From Prochlorococcus sp. AG-355-B23 (GTDB taxonomy: Bacteria; Cyanobacteriota; Cyanobacteriia; PCC-6307; Cyanobiaceae): DNA of 64,000 bases. The position numbers were made by a program, and so were the translations under genes. Position 1 is the first letter of the stretch, and every line of letters starts with the position of its first letter. Positions 1 through 10,493 of this stretch are shown here, piece after piece. The notes under the pieces are model-generated. The model made no database searches. It was not told the DNA's origin and was given only the letters and a program-made list of their open reading frames with translations. Location: the NCBI GenBank assembly GCA_003280935.1, contig QCDJ01000001.1, positions 62,001 through 126,000 of the forward strand, written 5' to 3'.

Positions 1-1
1 T

Positions 2-745
2 GCTGAAATGTATGTTGGGACTGATGTTTCTCCTGATTTTTATGGGTGGGTATTTCCTAAATATGATCATGTTGCTGTGGGCACAGGAACCATGCAAAAG
101 AATCAGTCATTAATTAAAGGACTTCAAGAGGGTGTAAGAAATAGGGCAAAGAAAAGACTTGTTAATGGTGAAGTCATAAAGGTAGAAGCTCATCCTATTC
201 CAGAGCATCCAAGGCCAAGAAGGGTAGTTGGAAGAATGGCATTGGTTGGTGATGCAGCTGGTTATGTTACCAAAAGTTCTGGAGAGGGTATTTATTTTGC
301 TGCAAAAAGCGGGAGAATGTGTGCTGAAGAAATTGTTGAAGCATCAAAAAATGGTCAAGTAATTCCATCAGAAAAAGATTTAAAAAACTATCTTCAAAAA
401 TGGGATAAAAAATATGGCACAACTTATAAGGTGCTAGAAATCCTTCAAAATATTTTCTACAGAAATGATTCTGCTAGAGAAGCCTTTGTTGAGATGTGTG
501 ATGATATGGATGTCCAAAGACTTACTTTTGATAGTTACTTATACAAAAAAGTTGTCTCTATGAAACCATTACAGCAACTTAAAATTACGATGCTTACACT
601 TGGTTCGATTTTAAGAGGGAAAGCCCTAGCGCCTCTAAAATATAAACCCGTTGATAGCGCTGTTAGGGAGAATAAAGAGGTAGAAAAAATGCTAGAAAAT
701 TATTCAATAAAGGGAGGAATTAAAGTTAAGAGTTCAAAAGTGTAA
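2..745 (+). CDS. chlP: Geranylgeranyl reductase ChlP, C-terminal part (5' end outside window)
   Basis: This is the C-terminal ~247 residues of geranylgeranyl-diphosphate reductase, the FAD flavoprotein that saturates the geranylgeranyl chain used for the chlorophyll phytyl tail and for tocopherol. The reading frame is open to the window edge, so the FAD-binding N-terminus lies upstream; full ChlP is about 450 residues. Visible family signatures are the GWVFPK segment near the start and the second flavin-contact motif GDAAGYVTKSSGEG. The stop overlaps the end of convergent glyS by 20 bases (726-745), and no terminator lies between them. Identification is from family knowledge and is firm. Confidence 0.93.
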   Translation, partial: AEMYVGTDVSPDFYGWVFPKYDHVAVGTGTMQKNQSLIKGLQEGVRNRAKKRLVNGEVIKVEAHPIPEHPRPRRVVGRMALVGDAAGYVTKSSGEGIYFAAKSGRMCAEEIVEASKNGQVIPSEKDLKNYLQKWDKKYGTTYKVLEILQNIFYRNDSAREAFVEMCDDMDVQRLTFDSYLYKKVVSMKPLQQLKITMLTLGSILRGKALAPLKYKPVDSAVRENKEVEKMLENYSIKGGIKVKSSKV

Positions 746-2888
746 AGTCGGCAATTTTTAGAGAATAATTTCTAATTAAGCTCAACAAATTGAGTCTATT
801 TTTTCTTATTTTTAAATCCTCTGACATTATTAGGACTCCCTTTTCATTATCAAATAAATCCTCGATAGTGTTTACATTAATCTCAAACAAATTTAGAAGT
901 TCCAAATAATTGCAATAGCCTTTTGAAAAAAGTTTTTCTAATTCTCCAATAAATTCAAAAACTTTGAATTCACAATCTTTTTCAAAAAGTTTTGTGTTTA
1001 CATAATCTCTTGTTGATAGAACGTCTATTGAAATATCACTTTTATTTGCTAATTTGCTTACCCTAGTAATTACCTTCTGGATTTTGACAAAATTATCCTT
1101 TTCGTTGAAATTGATAATAGAATTAACCCTATTTTTAAGATCAACAATATTCAATACTCTTTTTTGAGGTAATTTATCAGAAGAGCAAACGGCCTTTATT
1201 AATTCTTTACTTAGCGATATTTCTTCTAGATGACTAACAATTCTTTGAACTAAAAATTCATTTAAATCATTAAATACTGTTTCTCTTGAGAAGTTTAAAT
1301 TCGGAAATACAATTTTCCAAAAATCAATAAGTTCGTTGAATAATTTATCTAAAGGCAAATCAAATTCATAATCCCAAATTATTTTAATCACTCCATTCAA
1401 ATTTCTTCTTAAAGCATAAGGATCAGATGATCCGCTGGGACGTTTACCGGAAATAAATATACTTATTAAAGTTTCGACCTTATCTGCTATAGAAACTATT
1501 GCACCATATTTTGTGGATGGCAAAGCATCTTTATAAAAAGAAGGTAAATAATGTTCAGCGACAGCCAAGCAAACATCATCACTAAATCCATCACATTTAA
1601 GATATTTACCACCCATAATTCCTTGCAGCTCAGGGAATTCGTAAACAATTTCGCTACATAAGTCGTTTTTGCAGTATTTGGCAGCTTCTATTATTTTTTT
1701 TTCTTCTAAAGACTTATCATTTAAAAATTTAAGAATTTTTTTAGTAACTTCCTCTATTCTTTCTACCCTCTGAAATATATTTCCAAGTCCTTTCAAATAG
1801 GAAACAGATTTAAGCTTTTCATTTCTTTCGATTGAAGCAACTTTAGTGTCACTCTCTACGAAAAACTTTGCATCTGAAAACCTTGCCCTTAATACTTTCT
1901 CATTACCTTTGGCAATTTTATTATTTGATTCTTCAAGACCATTTGAAATAACGCAGAAAGTTGTACTAATATTTTTTTCAGAGCTTAAATCTAGTTTAGA
2001 AAAACTATTGTTGTTCAATAAAAGAGGAACGTATCTCTGATGACTTTTCATGACTGTTGAGAGAACTTCAACGGGAAGATCAAGAAAATCATCACTAAAT
2101 TTGCCAATAATTAATTCTGGCCACTCAACTAAATCAGTTAGTTCATTTAGTAATCCTTCTGAAAGGTCAGGTTTCAAATTTAAAGATTTAGATGCCTGAT
2201 TTATTAAACTTTCGATTCTTTCTTTTCTTTCTTTACGAATAGCTATTACTCTATTTCGTTTCAATAATTCAAAAAAATCATCAGGATTCTGAACTTCTAA
2301 AACTTCATTGATTAGCCTATGACTTTTTGTTTTATTACTTATTTTGATCTTTGGATCACATTCATCAAATTCAAAATCAAGAATTTCATCATTATATATA
2401 GAAGCAATCCACCTAATAGGTCTTGAAAATTTTATGTTCCCAGCCCCCCATTTCATAAATCGAGGGCCTTGAAGACTCTTCACTAATTTTGGAATAATCG
2501 AAGACAAAGAAATTTTTGTTGATAGTCCTTTCTCAATTTTCTTTCCAAATACAAAATCACCCTTTTCTGTCTTTTTTATTTCTAGCTCACCTACATCTAC
2601 ACCTAAGCTATTAGCAAATCCTAAAGCAGCATTAGTAGGACAACCATTTAAATAAGCTGAATTTGCTTTAGGCCCTTTTCTTTCTATTATCTTATCTTCT
2701 GCATAATCAACTAAACCTTCGAGAATTAGAACTATCCTCCTTGGTGTGGAGGTAACAACTATATGTTCGAATTTGATTAACTTTTTATCCAATTCAAATT
2801 CTATTAGAGATTTAAATTGCTCTAGAACAGCATGAGAAAAATTTGCGGGCAACTCTTCTGTTCCTATCTCAAGTAAATATTTAGACAA
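726..2888 (-). CDS. glyS: Glycyl-tRNA synthetase beta subunit
   Basis: The 720-residue product matches the length of the beta chain of the bacterial alpha2beta2 glycyl-tRNA synthetase, which charges tRNA-Gly together with the alpha subunit GlyQ; glyQ is not in this window. It opens with the typical MSKYLLEIGTEELPA, and has the EWP block (DLVEWPELIIGKF) followed by MKSHQRYVPL. An HD-like segment (around SIADKVETLISIF) and a C-terminal anticodon-binding region are also present. The start is the first Met, directly before the GTEELP motif. It is divergent from the sulfite reductase gene with an 87-base gap. Confidence 0.95.
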   Translation of the reverse strand: MSKYLLEIGTEELPANFSHAVLEQFKSLIEFELDKKLIKFEHIVVTSTPRRIVLILEGLVDYAEDKIIERKGPKANSAYLNGCPTNAALGFANSLGVDVGELEIKKTEKGDFVFGKKIEKGLSTKISLSSIIPKLVKSLQGPRFMKWGAGNIKFSRPIRWIASIYNDEILDFEFDECDPKIKISNKTKSHRLINEVLEVQNPDDFFELLKRNRVIAIRKERKERIESLINQASKSLNLKPDLSEGLLNELTDLVEWPELIIGKFSDDFLDLPVEVLSTVMKSHQRYVPLLLNNNSFSKLDLSSEKNISTTFCVISNGLEESNNKIAKGNEKVLRARFSDAKFFVESDTKVASIERNEKLKSVSYLKGLGNIFQRVERIEEVTKKILKFLNDKSLEEKKIIEAAKYCKNDLCSEIVYEFPELQGIMGGKYLKCDGFSDDVCLAVAEHYLPSFYKDALPSTKYGAIVSIADKVETLISIFISGKRPSGSSDPYALRRNLNGVIKIIWDYEFDLPLDKLFNELIDFWKIVFPNLNFSRETVFNDLNEFLVQRIVSHLEEISLSKELIKAVCSSDKLPQKRVLNIVDLKNRVNSIINFNEKDNFVKIQKVITRVSKLANKSDISIDVLSTRDYVNTKLFEKDCEFKVFEFIGELEKLFSKGYCNYLELLNLFEINVNTIEDLFDNEKGVLIMSEDLKIRKNRLNLLSLIRNYSLKIADFTLLNS

Positions 2889-2975
2889 GAAAAAAATATG
2901 ACTTCACTTACTATAATTTACTACCAGTTAAATAAGCTTTTCGCTAATGTATAAAAAGAGATATGTTTTGGTCCT

Positions 2976-4763
2976 TTGATCAAGGTTGAGAAAGTAAAAA
3001 AGAAAAAAGATTCTGCAAAGGAAGAGACTGTTTGTTTAGCAAATGGACTAGAAGTCTCTAAATTTGAAAATTTCAAAAAAAGTAGTCAATTTCTTAAAGA
3101 ACCACTTGCTACAGAGTTAGTCAATGAAAGTGATCATTTTACTAATGATGCAGTACAGTTATTAAAATTTCACGGTAGTTATCAACAAGATAACAGGGAA
3201 AATAGAAGGCCTGGCAAAAGTAAAGATTGGCAAATGATGCTTAGGTTAAGAAACCCAGGAGGTGAAGTCCCTGGGAAATTATTTTTAGCATTAGATGAAT
3301 TATCTGACAAATTAGGTAATGGAACACTTAGGGCCACTACAAGACAAGCCTTTCAAATGCACGGAATCAGAAAGGAGAACCTAAAGGAAGTAATTAAAAC
3401 AATAGTAAATTCAATGGGTTCCACATTAGCTGCATGTGGAGACATTAATAGAAACGTTATGGCCCCTGCGGCTCCATTTGATTCACCAGACTATAACATT
3501 GCAAGAGCATTGGCAAAAAAAGTTGCAGATCTTCTCACCCCAATGGCTGGCCAAGGCACTTTTTTAGAGCTTTGGGCTGATGGAGATTTAGAGTACACCA
3601 TAAAGCCCGACAAAGATATTGAAGCAATTAGGAAGCTCCAATTCAAAGATAATGTTTTTAGTGGGATAAAAGATGAGCCTCTTTATGGTTCAACTTATTT
3701 ACCGAGAAAATTCAAATGTGCCGTGACAGTTCCTGGTGACAATTCTGTTGATCTTCTTACCAATGACATAGGAATAGTTGCCTTTACTTCTAAAAATGGA
3801 AACTTAGAAGGGTGCAACTTCTATGTTGGAGGTGGTATGGGTCGCACACATAATAATGAGGAGACCTTTGCCAGAATTGCAGATCCACTTGGATATGTTG
3901 AAGAACCTGATGTTTATGAATTAATACAAAGCATTGTGGCTATTCAAAGAGATTATGGTGATAGGAAATCAAGAAAAAATTCTAGAATGAAATATCTTCT
4001 CCATAGAAAAGGTATTAAATGGTTCAAAAAGATACTTTCTGATAAGTATTTCAAAAAAGAAATTAAAAAAATCAGAAAAGAACCTGAAAAGGTTCTTATT
4101 GATTACCTTGGTTGGCATAAACAAAATAAAACCTCCTATTTCGTAGGTTTACCATTATTATCAGGGAGATTATCTGGAGAGAAGAAGAATACCATAACAA
4201 CTATTGTTAAAAAATATAATTTAGATTTAAGACTCACACCTAATCAAGATATTTTACTTTGTAATATCGCCAATAAAAACAAAGGTGAAATTCAAAAATC
4301 TCTATCAAAAATTGGATACAAAAATTTAGAAAACATTAATGAAATACAAAGACACGCTTTAGCTTGTCCTGCTTTACCACTTTGTGGCCTTGCAATGACT
4401 GAAGCTGAAAGAATATTACCTGATGTTCTAAAAAGGATTGAAAATTTACTATTAGATCTAAAAATACAAAAGACAATATTATTCAGAATGACAGGATGTC
4501 CGAATGGATGTACTAGGCCTTATATGGCCGAATTAGCACTGGTTGGAAGTGGTCAAAACAAATACCAATTATGGTTGGGAGGAAGTAAAAATCTACAGAG
4601 GCTTGCTAAACCATTTTTACAAAGAATGGAACTAAACGATTTAGAAAAAACTCTTCAACCATTATTTGATAATTGGAAGAGTAATTTGGATTTGGATTTC
4701 GGGGATTTTATAAATACTCAAGATGAAAATTATATATTGAATTTACTTAATAAAAATCCATAG
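2976..4763 (+). CDS. sir: Ferredoxin-sulfite reductase
   Basis: The 595-residue enzyme reduces sulfite to sulfide with six electrons from ferredoxin, feeding cysteine synthesis. The siroheme/4Fe-4S ligands are visible as Cys-x5-Cys (ACPALPLCGLA, about residues 463-469) and Cys-x3-Cys (TGCPNGCTRPY, about 508-512). The two nitrite/sulfite-reductase half-domain repeats are present. The start is a TTG; the ATG at 2963 is out of frame and no in-frame ATG lies upstream, so TTG is the best choice. The Lys-rich first ten residues are unusual and may not be translated. The stop faces the dipeptidase gene three bases away. Confidence 0.94.
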   Translation: MIKVEKVKKKKDSAKEETVCLANGLEVSKFENFKKSSQFLKEPLATELVNESDHFTNDAVQLLKFHGSYQQDNRENRRPGKSKDWQMMLRLRNPGGEVPGKLFLALDELSDKLGNGTLRATTRQAFQMHGIRKENLKEVIKTIVNSMGSTLAACGDINRNVMAPAAPFDSPDYNIARALAKKVADLLTPMAGQGTFLELWADGDLEYTIKPDKDIEAIRKLQFKDNVFSGIKDEPLYGSTYLPRKFKCAVTVPGDNSVDLLTNDIGIVAFTSKNGNLEGCNFYVGGGMGRTHNNEETFARIADPLGYVEEPDVYELIQSIVAIQRDYGDRKSRKNSRMKYLLHRKGIKWFKKILSDKYFKKEIKKIRKEPEKVLIDYLGWHKQNKTSYFVGLPLLSGRLSGEKKNTITTIVKKYNLDLRLTPNQDILLCNIANKNKGEIQKSLSKIGYKNLENINEIQRHALACPALPLCGLAMTEAERILPDVLKRIENLLLDLKIQKTILFRMTGCPNGCTRPYMAELALVGSGQNKYQLWLGGSKNLQRLAKPFLQRMELNDLEKTLQPLFDNWKSNLDLDFGDFINTQDENYILNLLNKNP

Positions 4764-4766
4764 AAT

Positions 4767-5450
4767 TTAAATTTTTCCATAAAGGGCATTTGCTTTTTTA
4801 TTTTTCCAAGCCCATAGTTGATCACCATAACTAAAATGCCACCATTCATTAGGATGTTGAGCAAATCCGAATTTAGTCATAATTTCCCTTAATAAATTTC
4901 TTCTACTATTCCAAATAATTGCTTCTTCATTCTTTATGTTGGCATAAAAATAAGGATTTGAGGTCTCATCCATTTGATCAACCATGCTACCCATTTCAAC
5001 AAGATTTCCTTCTTTATCTGATAAACAAACATCCAATGCACCCCCAGTTGAATGAGGGGGAGGACACCTAGTGTCATAAGAAGGATATGCCCAAAATTTT
5101 TCAACTTTTTTTAAAATGGATGAATAAGATTTTATCTCTTCAAAAGAAGTATCAATATCGGATTTTTCACACTCCAATAAAAATGCTCTTTTAAACATAA
5201 ATTCTTGGACTTCTAAAGGTCGCCAACTGTCATAAATCAAAAGGTTAAAACTACTCTTTGATATCAAATAATCATTTACTTTTACTAATCTATTTACAAC
5301 CTCCTCTCTTAATTTCCAAATAGAAGTTTTATCTTTGTAAGGTGCTCCTAAATGAAAGTAAGGGTGGGGATCTAAAAACTTTAGGCAGCTAGGTATAGCT
5401 ATTAATTTATCTCCATTATCTTTAATTGGTATTTTATTCCAAACTTTCAA
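4767..5450 (-). CDS. D-alanyl-D-alanine dipeptidase (VanX/DdpX type, peptidase M15D)
   Basis: The 227-residue zinc dipeptidase is expected to hydrolyse free D-Ala-D-Ala, probably for peptidoglycan turnover rather than vancomycin resistance, since no vanH/vanA partners are nearby. Zinc and catalytic residues fit the family: the HSTGGALDV segment (about residue 136, with the ligand Asp seven residues on) and EWWHFSYGD (about 200-206, catalytic Glu and third zinc His). The LIYDSWRP motif near residue 70 contains the conserved Arg. I see no signal peptide, so it is probably cytoplasmic. Confidence 0.88.
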   Translation of the reverse strand: MKVWNKIPIKDNGDKLIAIPSCLKFLDPHPYFHLGAPYKDKTSIWKLREEVVNRLVKVNDYLISKSSFNLLIYDSWRPLEVQEFMFKRAFLLECEKSDIDTSFEEIKSYSSILKKVEKFWAYPSYDTRCPPPHSTGGALDVCLSDKEGNLVEMGSMVDQMDETSNPYFYANIKNEEAIIWNSRRNLLREIMTKFGFAQHPNEWWHFSYGDQLWAWKNKKANALYGKI

Positions 5451-5507
5451 TTGAAATTTGCAATTGATTTATAGTGGCATAAATATCAAAAATTACAATG
5501 ATAGTTT

Positions 5508-7964
5508 TCAATTTAAGAAATCATGAATGAATTTATTATCAGAATTATCAATAAGTATTTTCCTTAAAACAATATTTTCTTTAAAATCAGGATCATCACT
5601 AACAATCTTAATAGCCTCTTCACGAGCCTTATCAATAAGAAATTTATTATTAGGTAAATTGTCCAGTACAAAATCAGGCAATCCAGATTGTCTATATCCT
5701 AAAATCTGACCTGGACCTCTAAGCTCCAAGTCTTTTTCAGCAATATAAAAGCCATCATTAGATTTTTGCAAAACACAAAGTCGTTTATTTTCTAATCCAT
5801 TTTTATCGGGGGTTACCAGATAACAAAAAGATTTGGTTGATCCTCTACCAACTCTCCCCCTTAATTGATGTAGCTGGGACAATCCAAATCTATCCGAATT
5901 ATAAATAATCATAATTGTAGCGTTAGGGACATCTATGCCAACCTCAATTACTGTGGTTGAAACCAATATATTAATTTCATTCTTTAAAAAAGAATTAATT
6001 ACTTCATTCTTTTCTTGTGAACTTAATTTGCCATGTAATAATCCAACTTTTTTATTAAAAAAGACCTCTTCTGATAAATGTTTGAATGTTTTCTTTGCGG
6101 AGCTTAAATTCATTTTTTCTGAATCTTCTATAAGTGGCAAAATAACATAAGCTTGCTTTCCCTTATTGATCTCATCTTCAACAATCTTGAACAAGTTAGT
6201 TAAATCGTCTTCTGAAATTATTTTTGTTGTTATTGGAACTCTCCCAGGAGGTAGTTCTGTAATTTGACTCACATCTAAATCACCATAAATAGAAAGCGCA
6301 AGAGTTCTTGGAATTGGAGTTGCTGTCATTGATAACAAGTTAGTATTTTCTCCTTTATTTAGTAATCTATTTCTTTGAGTAACTCCAAATCTATGTTGTT
6401 CATCAATTACCACCATGCCTAATGCATTAAAGATGACTTTATCCTCAAATAATGCATGAGTTCCTACGAGGATATCAACTAATCCATTGTTCAAATTAGA
6501 GAAAATTTCTTTTCTCTTTTTTTGAGGAGTATTCCCAGTAAGTAGTTCAACAGAAACAAAAAGGGGGTTCAAATATTTTAATAAATTTTTATAATGCTGT
6601 TCCGCCAATACCTCAGTTGGGACCATAAATGCACCTTGCAGGTTTTTTTCAATTACAAGCAAAAGAGACGCTATTGCAATTATAGTTTTACCGCTTCCCA
6701 CATCTCCCTGAAGCAATCTAGACATTGGTACGGGATTAGATAAATCTTTCTTAATTTCATTTAAAACGTTTTCTTGAGATTTTGTTAATTCAAAAGGAAA
6801 AGTATTTAAAAATTCTTTTAATAAAGATTTCTTTTGAGGTAATTGTTGGGGATTTACATTTTTTTTCGTCTTTCTTTTTCTAAGTAGGAACTTTATTTGA
6901 AGTAGGAATAACTCATCAAAAACCAAACGTTTTTTTGACTCAATAAGTGCCTGTTGAGTTGGTGGAAAATGAATATTAATCAACGACTCTCCTTTTGATA
7001 ATAAAGATAATGAATCAAGTTGCTTTTTATTTAAAATTTCTGGATATTGCTTTGCATAAATTAGTACCTTTTTCATAAGTTTTATAAAACTCATATTCGA
7101 TAATGCTTCACCTAATGAATACAAGGGTAATATTTTGCCTGAGAAATTAAAATTATCATTGTTGTCCTTAAGAATTTCAATCTGCGGATCTACAAAAGTT
7201 TTGCCATACTCTGTCAATTTTACCTTACCGGAAATTGCTAATTTAGTCCCTGGAGTATACAAAGATTTTTGAGATGTGAAGAAGGAGTAAGATCTAAATC
7301 TTCTTCCTAAAAAAAATTTTGTAACCTTTATTGAAGACGTTTCATCAAAAACAACAATATTCATTAATGATAAATTACTATTTTTTTTACTCTTATGAAT
7401 ATAAAACCTTTTAACGTTTGCAATGCAGGTGTATAAATTATCTGGTTTTAAATTTATTATCTTAACTCTATTAGTATAGTCTAGATATGTTCTTGGGAAA
7501 TAATTAATTAGATCTTTTATATGAAATATCCCTAATTCATTTAGCTTATTTTTATAAACTTTTCCAACATTTTTTATTAATGAAATATCTGAATCAATAG
7601 ACAAACTTGCATCAGCTTTATTCAGAAAAACATTATTAGAAATATTATTAGAACTTTCTATTTCTAAGGTTTTACCTAGTTTATAAAGATTTTTTCTTGT
7701 ATCTATAACTAACCTTTTTCTTTGATTTTCATCTAATTTATTATATTCATTATATTTGCTAGAAAATTCATCAAATATCCTTAAATATTCGTCTGAAAGA
7801 TTTAGATTATCTAGTTTTTTTAGTGATTCATGCAAATAATCATTAAAATATTTTTCTCTTCCTAAAGTGTTAATAAATTTATTTTCAGTTTCAATAGTAA
7901 GAGATTTTTGAAGAGGTCTTATCCAATCTTTAATTAATTTATTATTATTCCCGCTTATAGTCAC
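5508..7964 (-). CDS. recG: ATP-dependent DNA helicase RecG
   Basis: This 818-residue superfamily-2 helicase regresses stalled replication forks and migrates Holliday junctions. Order of domains: a poorly conserved N-terminal extension of about 120 residues, the OB-fold wedge domain, then motor domains with Walker A GDVGSGKT (about residue 425), DEQH box (about 520), SMTATPIPRT and QLRGRVGRG. The RecG-specific tail (DLELRGPGQILGYRQSG) is intact. The N-terminal extension is typical of cyanobacterial RecG. A 21-base gap separates it from the unknown gene upstream, so the two may be co-transcribed with tsf. Confidence 0.95.
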   Translation of the reverse strand: MTISGNNNKLIKDWIRPLQKSLTIETENKFINTLGREKYFNDYLHESLKKLDNLNLSDEYLRIFDEFSSKYNEYNKLDENQRKRLVIDTRKNLYKLGKTLEIESSNNISNNVFLNKADASLSIDSDISLIKNVGKVYKNKLNELGIFHIKDLINYFPRTYLDYTNRVKIINLKPDNLYTCIANVKRFYIHKSKKNSNLSLMNIVVFDETSSIKVTKFFLGRRFRSYSFFTSQKSLYTPGTKLAISGKVKLTEYGKTFVDPQIEILKDNNDNFNFSGKILPLYSLGEALSNMSFIKLMKKVLIYAKQYPEILNKKQLDSLSLLSKGESLINIHFPPTQQALIESKKRLVFDELFLLQIKFLLRKRKTKKNVNPQQLPQKKSLLKEFLNTFPFELTKSQENVLNEIKKDLSNPVPMSRLLQGDVGSGKTIIAIASLLLVIEKNLQGAFMVPTEVLAEQHYKNLLKYLNPLFVSVELLTGNTPQKKRKEIFSNLNNGLVDILVGTHALFEDKVIFNALGMVVIDEQHRFGVTQRNRLLNKGENTNLLSMTATPIPRTLALSIYGDLDVSQITELPPGRVPITTKIISEDDLTNLFKIVEDEINKGKQAYVILPLIEDSEKMNLSSAKKTFKHLSEEVFFNKKVGLLHGKLSSQEKNEVINSFLKNEINILVSTTVIEVGIDVPNATIMIIYNSDRFGLSQLHQLRGRVGRGSTKSFCYLVTPDKNGLENKRLCVLQKSNDGFYIAEKDLELRGPGQILGYRQSGLPDFVLDNLPNNKFLIDKAREEAIKIVSDDPDFKENIVLRKILIDNSDNKFIHDFLN

Positions 7965-7985
7965 ATTTGAAAAAGAGTTATTTTT

Positions 7986-9062
7986 TCAACGTATCTTATT
8001 CAAGGTTATTTCTTTTTGCCTCCAATATGTCTCTTTTTTAATCAAACGCTGAAATTGATTTTTTAGCTCATTTATTTTGTTCCTTTGAATAGAAAGATTT
8101 AAATTTTTAAACTCTAACTCAACAGTAGATATATTGAAAAAAATAATGCTTGGAATATTATTGCGGGTTAATGAGGAACGATTTAAGTTTAATTCGAAAT
8201 TAATAACAAAAGGATATGGATGTTTTATCATGAAATTTTTGCCTACTAAGTAATCAAAGGAATCTTTAGATATCATCTTTTTTATTAGATTTACCTTAAA
8301 TAATTCTTTGTTAATATTATATGAAAGATTCAATAGTAAATTTTCCAATGACTTGTCTATTAAATCAAAATTATTAAGAATCTTATTTTTTGGTAAATTA
8401 TCCATTTGATTTATATTTTCTTTTACTTGATATCTTTGTTTTTCCACCTTTTCTTCTACTATTAATTCAAGTAAGGAGGAAATAAGTTGTTTTTCAAATC
8501 CTAAATTTTCAAAAATATTGTTTTTAGATAAATAATTATTATGGTGGTTATTATCTAAATCAAGTGATCCGAATTTTTCATAATTATGAGCTTGATAATA
8601 TTCAGAAGTGTTTGAAAAGTCTTCAGTAATCTCGAACTGAGAGGGTTCTTTTAATTGAAAACCTTCTTCGTATTGAAATTTTTCTTTTTGATCATCCTTT
8701 GTTTTTGTGGAACTATCAAAAATAGTAAAGTTAATTTCCTTATTTATATTTTTTTCAATTTCATTAATCTTTAATTGTTCTACTGTTAAAAAAGGCAAAT
8801 TCGTGTATATTAATTTACTTATTTTTTTTTCAAAAAGACTATAGGATTCATTTTCATTTAAGAAATTATCATTAATTGTTGGATAACTATATATTTGATT
8901 AAGGCCTTTTTCTACAGAGATGAAAAGTAGATCTCTTACTAGATTAAGATAAAGTTCATATTCCCTATAGATATTTCTAGTTAATACTCCTTTTTGTATG
9001 TCTGCTCTCTCTAATTGAGAATTAATTTTATCTATATCTATGTAATTATTGAAATTATTCAA
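7986..9062 (-). CDS. Conserved hypothetical protein downstream of tsf
   Basis: I do not recognise this gene. The frame encodes a charged, Asn/Lys/Glu-rich, soluble-looking protein of about 358 residues with no membrane helix. The open frame extends to a GTG at 9140, but that stretch lies inside tsf and simply reads tsf in another frame. I therefore place the start at TTG 9062-9060, 14 bases after the tsf stop. There is no nearby in-frame ATG before residue ~230, which makes the true start uncertain. Its position between tsf and recG on the same strand suggests a shared transcript. Confidence 0.7.
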   Translation of the reverse strand: MNNFNNYIDIDKINSQLERADIQKGVLTRNIYREYELYLNLVRDLLFISVEKGLNQIYSYPTINDNFLNENESYSLFEKKISKLIYTNLPFLTVEQLKINEIEKNINKEINFTIFDSSTKTKDDQKEKFQYEEGFQLKEPSQFEITEDFSNTSEYYQAHNYEKFGSLDLDNNHHNNYLSKNNIFENLGFEKQLISSLLELIVEEKVEKQRYQVKENINQMDNLPKNKILNNFDLIDKSLENLLLNLSYNINKELFKVNLIKKMISKDSFDYLVGKNFMIKHPYPFVINFELNLNRSSLTRNNIPSIIFFNISTVELEFKNLNLSIQRNKINELKNQFQRLIKKETYWRQKEITLNKIR

Positions 9063-9075
9063 ATCATTAAAGTGA

Positions 9076-9732
9076 CTAGTTTGTTTGCATTGATGCGACC
9101 TCTTCAGCAAAGTCCATCTGATTTTTTTCGATACCTTCACCCAATGTATATCTTGTAAAGCGTCTTACTTTGATGTTTTCCCCAATTTTTGCAGCTGCTT
9201 GTTTAACAAGATCCTCAACTGTTAGAGAACTATCTTTAATGTAGGGTTGTGAGAGCAAAACAAGCTCATTAAGTCTTTTTGCTATTCTCCCTTCAACTAT
9301 TTTTTCTTTAATTTGTTCTGGTTTTCCAGATAAATCATCCCTACCCATTTCAATCTGCTTTTCTTTTTCCACAACATCTTCTGGTATTTCATCAATTGAT
9401 ACATACTCAACATTTGGGCATGCTGCTACTTGCATTGAGACATCCTTCAAAAGAGATTGAAAAATATCACCTCTAGCAACAAAATCAGTTTCACAATTTA
9501 ACTCTAGTAAAACTCCAACTCTTGATCCAGTATGTATATAACTGCCAATTGACCCTTCAGCCGCTACTCTTCCCGATTTCTTTTCAGCACTAGCTATGCC
9601 TTTCTTTCTTAACCATTCCAAAGCTTTATCTAGATTCCCTTCAGTTTCGTTAAGTGCTTTTTTGCAGTCCATCATTCCTGCACCAGTTTTGTCTCTAAGA
9701 TCTTTTACAAGTTTTGCTGTAATGTTTCCCAT
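9076..9732 (-). CDS. tsf: Elongation factor Ts
   Basis: EF-Ts (218 residues) is the guanine-nucleotide exchange factor that regenerates EF-Tu-GTP during translation. The N-terminal UBA-like domain with [16 protein letters not shown] and the core motif [15 protein letters not shown] are textbook. The length is that of short cyanobacterial/chloroplast-type EF-Ts. It follows rpsB by 44 bases on the same strand, the usual rpsB-tsf operon, so its expression should be subject to whatever controls the rpsB leader. Confidence 0.97.
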   Translation of the reverse strand: MGNITAKLVKDLRDKTGAGMMDCKKALNETEGNLDKALEWLRKKGIASAEKKSGRVAAEGSIGSYIHTGSRVGVLLELNCETDFVARGDIFQSLLKDVSMQVAACPNVEYVSIDEIPEDVVEKEKQIEMGRDDLSGKPEQIKEKIVEGRIAKRLNELVLLSQPYIKDSSLTVEDLVKQAAAKIGENIKVRRFTRYTLGEGIEKNQMDFAEEVASMQTN

Positions 9733-9776
9733 TTGAAGTAATAAAAAATAGTGAATAGTAAGTTTTAGATTAGAGC

Positions 9777-10481
9777 TTAATTTTTCCTTTCAGCATTAGA
9801 GCCCTTTCTACCCTCATTTATGGCATCTGCAAGTCTTCCTAGAATAAGTTGCACAGATCTAACGGCATCATCGTTACATGGAATTGGAACTTCACACAAA
9901 TCTGGATCGCAATTAGTATCCAACATTGATACTAATGAAATATCTAATTTTCTAGCTTCTAAGACTGCATTAGATTCTCTTCTCTGATCAACTAATACAA
10001 CTACATCTGGTAATCTTCTCATACCCTTAAGTCCACCTAAGTATTTTTGTAATCTTTCAAGTTCTCTCCTTAATACTGCAGCTTCTTTTTTAGGCCTCAT
10101 TGCTATTGAACCACTACTTTCCATTCTTTCTAGATCCTTTAATCTTTCAATCCTGGCTTTCATTGTTGTCCAATTAGTCAACATCCCTCCAAGCCATCTT
10201 TGATTTACATATGCAGCTCCACAGCGTGTAGCTTCCTGAGCTACTACATCTGATGCTTGTTTTTTTGTACCAACGAATAAGAAACGTTTACCGCTTTTTG
10301 CAGCGTTTCTCGTCCATTTATATGCATTGTTCATACACAATGCTGTTTTTACAAGATCAATAATATGAACTCCATTTCTCGCGCAATATATATACTTAGA
10401 CATCTTGGGATTCCAACGTCTAGTTTGGTGCCCGAAATGAGCACCAGCTTCCATCATTTCTGATAGTGATACAACAGCCAT
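9777..10481 (-). CDS. rpsB: 30S ribosomal protein S2
   Basis: The 234-residue small-subunit protein S2 starts with [29 protein letters not shown] sequence and carries [19 protein letters not shown] and the [14 protein letters not shown] blocks. It is the first gene of an rpsB-tsf operon. The ATG lacks a good Shine-Dalgarno at normal spacing: the only GGAGG in the leader is about 25 bases upstream, inside a predicted folded element (see the leader feature). That suggests structure-dependent initiation. Confidence 0.97.
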   Translation of the reverse strand: MAVVSLSEMMEAGAHFGHQTRRWNPKMSKYIYCARNGVHIIDLVKTALCMNNAYKWTRNAAKSGKRFLFVGTKKQASDVVAQEATRCGAAYVNQRWLGGMLTNWTTMKARIERLKDLERMESSGSIAMRPKKEAAVLRRELERLQKYLGGLKGMRRLPDVVVLVDQRRESNAVLEARKLDISLVSMLDTNCDPDLCEVPIPCNDDAVRSVQLILGRLADAINEGRKGSNAERKN

Positions 10482-10493
10482 AATTTAAAAAGG

